DNA of 31,233 bases, taken from NCBI GenBank assembly GCA_004151065.3, contig NWUY0300011093.1, forward strand, positions 54,965 to 86,197, in the 5' to 3' direction. Positions 1 through 6,809 of the stretch are shown one piece after another. This DNA is from Larix sibirica (lineage: Eukaryota > Streptophyta > Pinopsida > Pinales > Pinaceae). Every line of letters begins with the position of its first letter. Position 1 is the first letter of the stretch. The notes under the pieces are model-generated. The model saw only the letters and a program-made list of their open reading frames with translations. It had not been told where the DNA came from and made no database searches. A program made the position numbers and the translations under genes.

Positions 1-346
1 AGAAAGTGTCGCGAGACCTCAAAAAAATACAATAATACTCATTTTTTTCAATTTTTTAAATATCTAAATCAACAACAAATAGACCTTGTTTTAGCCTCCT
101 TATTCGAAAGGAAATCTATCTTGTGGAAGCCCTAGCTTCAATAGATGTCATTTCCAACATGTCAAATCAACAAAAAATGGCATGAACAGGCACAATTTTT
201 TGTTTTTTCCAGCAGCAGGCCGACATATTTGAATATATCGGAATATATCAGAAATGTTGCGATATTTTAATTCCGATATATCGGAAGGGGGTAAATCTCG
301 GTGATATATCCGATATTTCCGATATATCGCCGATATGTGTAACACT
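1..346. repeat. Repeat with clustered CGATATATCG palindromes
   Basis: No gene is seen. Between about 230 and 336 the motif GATAT recurs many times on both strands, in blocks such as CCGATATATCGG. TTCCGATATATCGGAA at 271-286 is a perfect 16-bp palindrome. The 65-codon open frame on the minus strand over this area simply translates these palindromes and is not taken as a gene. The right edge at about 346 abuts a copia LTR that has lost roughly its first 215 bp, so this repeat either inserted there or replaced that end by rearrangement. The left edge is outside the window or not visible. The element family is not recognised. Confidence 0.5.
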
Positions 347-632
347 GCTTATAACACCAATATTTCAGATCAAGAAGATCACAAGATGAGATAATACAAA
401 TGAGAGCTTGAGTTGTGTATGTATACACAACTCAAGTGAGGCATCCCTTCAAGAGGGGGAGGCATTCCTTCAAGAGGGGAGTTATGGGCCCACAAAAGAA
501 GGACACACACCTCAAAAGGGTTATTGAGCCGACATATCAACGTTCACTAGGTTAGCCTTAACCATACTTAGTAATACGATTAAAAATTAAAGAATATGAC
601 CTTAGCCATAATTTAAAAGTATTAATGATACA
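347..632 (-). repeat. Partial 3' LTR of the minus-strand copia element
   Basis: From GCTTATAACAC at 347 to GATACA at 632 this segment is a diverged direct copy of 5015-5278. Shared blocks include GATACAAATGAG, TATACACAACTCAAGTGAG and TTAATGATACATGAG. Since the pol remnants between the two copies read on the minus strand, the left copy is the 3' LTR. It lacks the part equivalent to 4800-5014, which is replaced by the palindromic repeat to its left. No purine-rich tract is found next to its inner end, so the adjacent internal region was also altered. Confidence 0.75.
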
Positions 633-1680
633 TGAGTATTGACATATTAAAATCTCATGTGGATTGGTTACGTAATGCATTGTTAAATTTGTCATTGATT
701 TATTAAGCTACTATATCAAGTGGCTATTACTTTCATATTTCATTGAATATTGATTTGATCAATGCTATGAGTTATAGTTGAATGTAAATGATACATTGAA
801 TGTCATATTGGAAGTATTATTGTGCGATATTTTGGCTCAAACGACAAATTGGGAATCCTGGGTAGAAGATGTGTGTCGACGTCTCTAAAGATTTCCAGGA
901 GCTGTCATTTAGTGGGTAAAACTGTGGTTTAGGGGAACAATACTAGACAGTGACCATCGCTAGGACACGTCTCCTTGCATCCTCGTTAGTGCGAGATGTT
1001 GGACATCCCCCTTGACTCATGTCTAGTACCCCTTCTCAAGCAGTACCATATTAGACAACACTGAGCACGGACCTGGACCCCACATACCTTGCATACATCG
1101 GGGATCCCATAGGCATCTTGAAACCAACCTATCGGTCATCTTGTTACTAGAGTGCACTGAACACAGCATTCGGGAAGATTAATTTTTCACGCATGTGAGA
1201 GGTCGAGTGGTGCAGCCAACGGTACAGTCTATCCTCCTTGGTTGGTTCTCTAAAATACTGGATCAAGCATCATTGTTGGATCTCGTGGGTCGATCGAATG
1301 GCTATAGTAGCTTGACAATCCTTGTGACTATCAAGCCTTGTTGGGATTTGGGATTGTACTTTATTCAAGAAGCTCCAATTGTCTATTTTAATTGTAAATG
1401 CTTTATATTTCATTGTATCATATATTTTATTGCTCATAGCATATTTTACACATCATTGAAAACTCAAGTGTGTCTTGTATATAAATTGAATATTCCTAGT
1501 TTAGACACCCTTTCCTATAAAATTAGAGCTATGCCATTATTTGGGGTTAGTTAGGTTATTCTAGTTAGCCTTACAAAAAGTTGGGCTAGGGTCTCTCCCT
1601 TGGCTAGTCTAGGTTCATTCATTGTTGGACCTAGCAAAACCTAAAATATTATTTTCTTCTAGGAGTGACACATTGGGAGG
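633..1680. other. Unassigned insert replacing the copia RT end and RNase H
   Basis: In an intact minus-strand copia element this space would hold the catalytic YVDD end of reverse transcriptase and the RNase H domain. Neither is recognisable. The part from about 830 to 1350 is less AT-rich than its surroundings and resembles retrotransposon leader or LTR sequence, but I could not assign a family. A 119-codon open frame at 1195-1554 on the plus strand has no domain I recognise, and its latter half is rich in aromatic residues, as expected for translated AT-rich noncoding DNA. This is probably a second, older insertion or a replacement by rearrangement. Confidence 0.4.
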
Positions 1681-2560
1681 GAAATCCATAGTTGCATCAG
1701 TTTAGGAGTTGATTACCTTGCCAATCCTTTCACTTCTAGGTTGTGCATAAACACAACCTTCTAGAACAAACCCTGGTGGTTCTTGCATATAGATTTCTTC
1801 TTAAAGATCACCATGAAGGAAAGCGCTTCTGACATTGATCTAATGAACCTCATGTCTTTGAGATGCAACTATAGATACAATCATACAGATAGAGTTCATC
1901 CTGGGAACCAAAGAAAAGGTTTCATTGTATTCAATACCTTCTTTCTATGAGAAACCTTTCACAACAAGCTTGGCCTTATGCTTGTCATTCTATGCATTGG
2001 CACGATAGATGGTTCTTATAGACCCATTTACAACCAACAATATTCTTACCCTTAAGTAAAGGAACCAATTCCCACATCTAAGATTTTATTAGAGACTCAT
2101 AGTCGACAACCATAGCTACTTCTTATTCAAGGAAATTTTTGGCCTAATTAAAAGTAGAGGGGTCTCTAGTGGTGTCGACTTTGGTGACAAAACCTTGTGT
2201 AGTAGCTAAATACCGACAAGGACCAAGGTCACCTTTAGGAAGGAAATTGATAGAGTTTGAAAGAGTATATAAAGTCCACTTGGGCATAAGCCTTGGCCTT
2301 TTTTGGAATAGATGGAGGAATATCTTAATATTATTGAAATGTACAAATGTAGGAGCATTAGGAGGTGCAATCATTATAGAAGAAGAAACTTTAGGTGAGT
2401 TAATAAGAGTCTCAATATCAATGTCCATTTGACTTGTCACTGTAGAAAGACTACTTGAGGAAACACTTGTAGTAAGAGAATCATCATCAAAGTGTGGAGG
2501 AGAGACATCCATTGAAATTGTCAGCAAAACATCTAGGGACAGACATCCATGGAAATCGTC
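1681..2560 (-). pseudogene. Copia pol remnant: integrase-RT linker and N-terminal reverse transcriptase
   Basis: Read on the minus strand, 2144-2527 is an open frame corresponding to the serine- and acid-rich linker between integrase and reverse transcriptase. It ends in DPSTFN, the usual lead-in to the copia RT (TFNxAxxxxxW). After a stop the frame continues with WELVPLLKGKNIVGCKWVYK at about 2025-2080, then degraded KGF and TI blocks, and EEIYMQEPPGF at about 1766-1800. These are ordered landmarks of the plant Ty1/copia RT domain (RVT_2). The YVDD active site should follow but is absent, because similarity stops near 1680. Several stops and frameshifts make this a pseudogene. The antisense 87-codon frame at 2169-2432 is a shadow. 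Confidence 0.85.
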
Positions 2561-3107
2561 TGCAAAACATCTATAGAAAGCAATAGGAAAGATCCTTGCA
2601 AACAGTGAAAAAGGGATTCATTAAATACCACATTCTTGTGTTTTATCACTTGATGAGAGGGATCATATATATGATATGCCTTTGAAATTTCATTGTAACC
2701 TACTAGAATCCAACCGTGACTTATGTGTTACAATTTGTTTTACTTTGCCTTGGGAATATGGGTCCATGCACTTGATCCAACATTCTAAAATGTGAAACTA
2801 GCGGTTTGGAGTCATACCATTTATTTATCATATTGATTCATACCTTGAATTACATGAATAAGAATTTAGTTGATGATGTGAACTCCACAAACCACTGCTT
2901 CTCCCCAGAATTTTGGCTCCATTTTCTTAACTTGAAGCATACGCTAGAGAATAGCTTTATTCTTCCTGACAATGACTAGGTCTTGTTGTGAAACTTTGAA
3001 AGAGTCTCATGCCAAGAGATCTCGTGATCTTTGAGAAATGTTTGGAAAGTACCACTAATATAACCTCCTCTACAATCTTCCCTAAGACACTTGATCTTTG
3101 TCTTAGG
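2561..3107 (-). pseudogene. Copia integrase, core C-terminal half (broken)
   Basis: Minus-strand translation in shifting frames gives landmarks of the copia integrase core: KIKCLREDCRGGYIS next to the break at 3107 (equivalent to the LRSDNGGEY active-site block), FQTFLKDHEISWHET, a block around FWGEAVVCGVHI where copia elements have FWAEAV, then the KPLVSHFRMLDQVHGPIFP equivalent of KPxVSHLRVFG. A region matching the GY-x-YxLYDP-x-VF-E tail follows. Stops and frameshifts are frequent. The N-terminal half lies at 3762-4072; the two halves are separated by a DNA transposon. Confidence 0.8.
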
Positions 3108-3761
3108 CAGGGAAAATTTTAGGGGCGAAATTTAGCCCATGGGCTATTTTTCCATGTTTTTTTCCAAAAAAGATTTGCCTATTTCCATTTTTTTCTAAAA
3201 TGATTCACCCAAATTCCATGGGATAGTTTTGTTTACTCTAAAAATCGCCAAAATTGTCCAAAAACTATATAAAGTCCTTAGAAATTTGAATATTTTTACA
3301 AAAAAATTGCCAAACATTTTATGGTTGCAAATTTAAGNATCCTTTGAAAAAAAAGGACAAAAGAAAAAAAATTGCTTGTTCTCCTGGTTGGCCCTATTGA
3401 AGAAGGAATAGGGCCTAATATCATCAATGATCATAGGATTTATTGTTCTCACATCCCTAGTAACAAACAAGGAAAACTTTAAGAGCGAAATTTATCCCAT
3501 GGGATATTTTTTTTACCTTTTTTCCAAAAAACTATTCACCAATTTTCCTTTTTTTCAAAGATGATTTGTCCAAATTCCATGGGATAATTATTTTTTACTC
3601 TAAAAGTTGCCAAATTTGTCCAAAAACTATATAAAGTACTTAGAATTTAGAATATATTTTTTTAAATCGCCAAACATTTTATGGTTGGAAATTTGATAAT
3701 TAGTAAGATTCGCCAAGGTTTCTAACTTTAAGAAAATTATGGATCCTTAAAATTTTCCCTG
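3108..3761. mobile_element. Non-autonomous hAT-like DNA transposon (MITE-like), 654 bp
   Basis: The ends are a perfect 14-bp terminal inverted repeat: CAGGGAAAATTTTA at 3108-3121 and its reverse complement at 3748-3761. It is flanked by an 8-bp target duplication with one mismatch (GTCTTAGG at 3100-3107, GTCTCAGG at 3762-3769). CAGGG-type ends with 8-bp duplications are characteristic of the hAT superfamily (the maize Ac ends start CAGGGATGAAA). No transposase is encoded. Internally, two diverged direct copies of about 230 bp (3108-3337 and 3468-3700) share blocks such as CCAAAAACTATATAAAGT and GCCAAACATTTTATGGTTG. The element interrupts the copia integrase reading frame, so it is younger than that copia insertion. 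One ambiguous base is at 3338. Confidence 0.85.
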
Positions 3762-4072
3762 GTCTCAGGTTGATTCTCTAGTAATAGTATAAAGTCCTTG
3801 AATTTTCCAAAAATATCATCCTCGGATTGAACAGTATATATCCCAGTAAGATGGGAAAAACCATTAGTAAAAGGAAGGAAGTGTTTAGCTTCACCAAGAG
3901 ATTTAGTGGTCATAGGCCCACAAATGTCACTATGAACCACCGCAAGAGGTTGAGACACATGTCTCTCTTTAATAAGGGACTCTTGATGATGTTCCCCCAA
4001 TATACATCCTTCACAGAGACCACTAGGCATTTCAAACTGTGGAAGGTCTTCAACAATCTGAAAATGCCTCAT
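3762..4072 (-). pseudogene. Copia GAG-pre-integrase and integrase N-terminal half
   Basis: This minus-strand open frame shows CEGCILGEHH (the CxxC half of the integrase HHCC zinc-binding domain), then LAVVHSDICGPM. That is the first catalytic aspartate block of the copia DDE integrase. FLPFTNGFSHLTGIY and DDIFGKFKDFILLLENQ follow, matching the usual YFVTFIDDxSR and FxxFKxxVE blocks. The canonical DD of the 'FIDDFSR' block is changed to TNGFS, so catalysis is probably lost. The frame runs directly into the hAT-like element at 3761; deleting that element and one target copy would bring the second half of the integrase back in register. Confidence 0.85.
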
Positions 4073-4603
4073 ATGTCATAAGAACCCAATGTTTGTATAG
4101 CCCAAACATTGTTGCCACAACTTGCTAGTATTGGCAACCTTAACAACCATAGCAACAAATCCTTTTCATGTTGAATGAGAACTAAACTTTCGTGTTTAAA
4201 GAGAACTATGCTTCCCCAACTTGTACATATGGTCAAATTCATCACAATATCAAAAGGAAACCACTTTAAAACCATCACCAATGTATTTTGTTACCAATTG
4301 ATTTGGCCAAAATTCCACCTTTTTATTGGTGCTAGTGATGTGGGAAATAGATAGAAGATTGGGCCCTACTCCTAGAATGTGAAGGACTTCCCCAAATTTG
4401 GTAGTGTCAATGGGAATATCACCACATCCTAAAACAGGCAAAGTTGAGATATCACCAATAATCACTTTCTCACTATTGTGTTGACATTGATAATCAAAGA
4501 GAAGGTTTTGGTTTTGCCATATGCCTAGTAGCTCCAAAGTCAACAATCCATTCATGTTAAGTGGAGGAGAACCAATATGTATAGTGCACATCCAAATGTG
4601 CAC
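4073..4603 (-). pseudogene. Copia protease-region remnant
   Basis: The minus-strand frames at 4250-4603 and 4069-4281 overlap by a frameshift. The first carries VIIGDISTLPVLGCGDIPI followed by LHILGVGPNLLSISH. These match the post-protease blocks of plant copia polyproteins (VxxGDxxxLxVxGxGxI and LxxVLxVPxLxxNLLSVSQL). The protease active-site region (W..DSGA) is only faintly recognisable near 4540-4570. The second frame covers the poorly conserved GAG-pre-integrase stretch. Only about 180 bp separate this from the primer site, so almost all of gag is deleted. Confidence 0.75.
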
Positions 4604-4784
4604 TGTAACATGGATCCATTAGGTGTTACAAGTCCTTTATTAGATCTGAAAAATAAATTAGGGTTTATATTTCTAGAACCTCTAGAAAATTATGATCCAA
4701 GAAAACCCTAGTTACACATTGCAAGATATGATGCCACTAGCCAGTTTTGGATCAGCCAAGAGAATTAAGAGAGTAAGGTTCACA

Positions 4785-4799
4785 CCTACTCTAATACCA
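4785..4799 (-). other. tRNA-Met-type primer binding site of the copia element
   Basis: On the minus strand this reads TGGTATTAGAGTAGG, next to the LTR terminus, and matches the common plant copia primer site TGGTATCAGAGC at 10 of 12 positions. Its place at the inner end of the right LTR fixes the element's orientation as minus. Confidence 0.8.
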
Positions 4800-5278
4800 T
4801 GTTGTTATTTACAAGGGTCAACAGAAAAATCAATGGTACTAAATCTCACCTAAATTTTGAAATAGCCTCCTTTCAAGTGCACTAGAGAGAGATAGGTCTA
4901 GTGCGCTAGAGAGAGTGCAAAACCTAAGCACAAGGGATGAAAAATAGAACTACACGTGTACCTAAGAGAAAGATGCCATTCACAAGAGAAAATGCCAAAA
5001 TTAAGTGCCCTTAGGCTTATAACACTTTGTATTTTAGATAAAGAAGATTGCAATATGAGATGATACAAATGAGGGCTTGACTTGTGTATTTATACACAAC
5101 TCAAGTGAGGTGTCCATTTAAGAGGGGGTTATGGGCACACAAAACAAGGGCATAGACCCCAAGAGGGTCATTGAGCCTACATATCAAGTTTGACTAGGTC
5201 AACATTAACAATACCTAGTAATACAATATAAAAATAAAGAATATGTCCATGGCAATAATTACAAGTATTAATGATACA
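4800..5278 (-). repeat. 5' LTR of the minus-strand copia element
   Basis: It begins TGTTGTTATT at 4800, directly after the primer site, and is placed to end in ...GATACA at 5278, giving TG...CA termini and about 479 bp. The part from 5015 onward is duplicated at 347-632. The inner boundary is well supported by the primer site. The outer boundary is inferred from where similarity to the left copy ends and could be off by a few bases. No target duplication can be checked, because the left LTR has lost its outer end. Confidence 0.75.
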
Positions 5279-5282
5279 TGAG

Positions 5283-6041
5283 CCATGGCCATAAATACAA
5301 ATTGTGCTAATAATTTGAACATATAGTACTATTAACTATGTTGATAGCTTCTATTTTTAAGTTTTTGTTTGGTATAACAAGTTACAAAGCTAATTTGTGG
5401 GCAGTTTTTTTCTTACATATATTGCATCAATGGACCAACAAAAGTGAGGTGCATTCTACATCGCAATATGAGAGAGATGTTTAATGTTCATGCCTAACAT
5501 TGTCATGACACGTGGCATGAGTTGAACTAATATAATATTTAAAAAAGTTTTAAAAAAAAGGGTCTATTGTGGATGAGATGTGCAACATCAAAAAAAATCT
5601 GGTAATGTTAAAAAGAAAATTTAAGAAAAGAATTCTAAGCATTAATACACACACATGTAGATCCATCTTAACTTGGGATCTTTAGGCACTAAGAGATTTG
5701 TGTCTCAATTTCTTTTTGACCATCCTCGGTGCTTAATAGATCTATAGTTAAGATGGATCCACACTAGTTTATGCTCTAACGTGCATGAATATTTCAATAA
5801 AAATTAAACTTGTAGATCTAATTGTTCCAATGTTATTAATACCAAATTAAACAATACTACAAAATAAAATTAGATATTTTCCTCCAAAGCATCAAAACTT
5901 TAATGTTAATATAGCATTGAAAATTTCCAAGTGATTAGAAAACTAAATCTTTATATCAAAAACATTGCAAATAAAACTGATAGTGAAGATCTTAAAGTTC
6001 ATATGTAATTTCTTTGTTTATTTGAAATTTTCTTGTAATTC
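5283..6041. other. Non-coding stretch with a foldback element
   Basis: No gene is seen. An imperfect inverted repeat spans about 5637-5795: GATCCATCTTAACT at 5660-5673 pairs exactly with AGTTAAGATGGATC at 5746-5759. Pairing extends imperfectly on both sides (GGCACTAAGAG against CTCGGTGCTTAA; AGCATTAATAC against the TTTATGCT side). This is the shape of a small foldback or MITE element. The rest is AT-rich and may be upstream intron of the transporter gene that follows. Confidence 0.45.
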
Positions 6042-6778
6042 TTATACATGACACTATGAAGTCAATGAACCCTCCTGTTCTCCGAATTGGTAGAAACCAA
6101 TGCACATTGAGGACAATGCCTAGAGCATGATGTTGATGCAAAAAATGGCCTCCAGGAGTAATACTAATGTAGACCAAAGCTTCACCCCCAATCCTGCCAA
6201 AATGGTCCTAACATTGAACATTTTCTACACATCCTCCTGAGGGATGAGCCCAACAAGCTCCACGATAGTTGGTCGATCTGAGGGGAGCAAAGCACTTGTG
6301 TACTATAGTATGCCAATCCTTTCAGGAATGTGCCACAAAATCCCACAGTCCCTACAAAGAGTGGTTGGAACTTGGAAGTACATCTAGTATCAGTGTTCAG
6401 TTTTTCAAGGAAGAATTCATTGGAGGTTGGCCCTGTTTGGTGATTGCAGCGCTTTGGTTCGTTCCTCTTTTATTGGGATTGGCATTTCCTGTTCTATATA
6501 CCCTCTAGAAGATCCATTGTAATTTTGATTTTGATAATGAGGTGAGTGCTTTGATTGCTTTCTATACCATGTAGCACGATGAGGCATGTATGTAGTGGTT
6601 GGCCAAAGGTTCTTTTCTGATTAAGGATGCAAAGTCTCTAGATGCAGTAGCTTTTTTATTTCTCTTTTAAGGAAGAGGATATAAGTTCCATTGTATATAC
6701 CCTTCCATTTTTTAATTTGGTTATGTAAATATATGGCATATTTAAAAAAAAAACGAAAAAAACAGTTTATACATGACA
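6042..6778 (+). mobile_element. 5'-truncated poly(A) retroposon with 12-bp target duplication
   Basis: The perfect 12-bp direct repeat TTATACATGACA lies at 6042-6053 and 6767-6778. Just before the right copy is an A-rich tail (6744-6762, ten A, CG, seven A), preceded by an AT-rich 3' end. Target duplication plus 3' poly(A) is the mark of target-primed reverse transcription, so this is a LINE fragment or a retrocopied transcript of about 713 bp in plus orientation. The open frame at 6269-6508 lies inside it, but I recognise no domain. It sits in the intron just upstream of a transporter exon: its tail ends about 45 bases before that exon starts at 6810. Confidence 0.75.
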
Positions 6779-6809
6779 TTTTGTTTTGCTACTATTTTAT
6801 ATGTAACAG

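Noticed and set aside
1195-1554. 119-codon plus-strand open frame
   Set aside because: No recognisable domain, no splice or start context, and it lies in an insert inside a dead copia element.
3827-4081. 84-codon plus-strand open frame
   Set aside because: Antisense shadow of the copia integrase N-terminal frame.
6269-6508. 79-codon open frame ending in a hydrophobic stretch, as a possible upstream transporter exon
   Set aside because: It lies inside the retroposon bounded by the 12-bp target duplication and does not match any sugar-porter segment.
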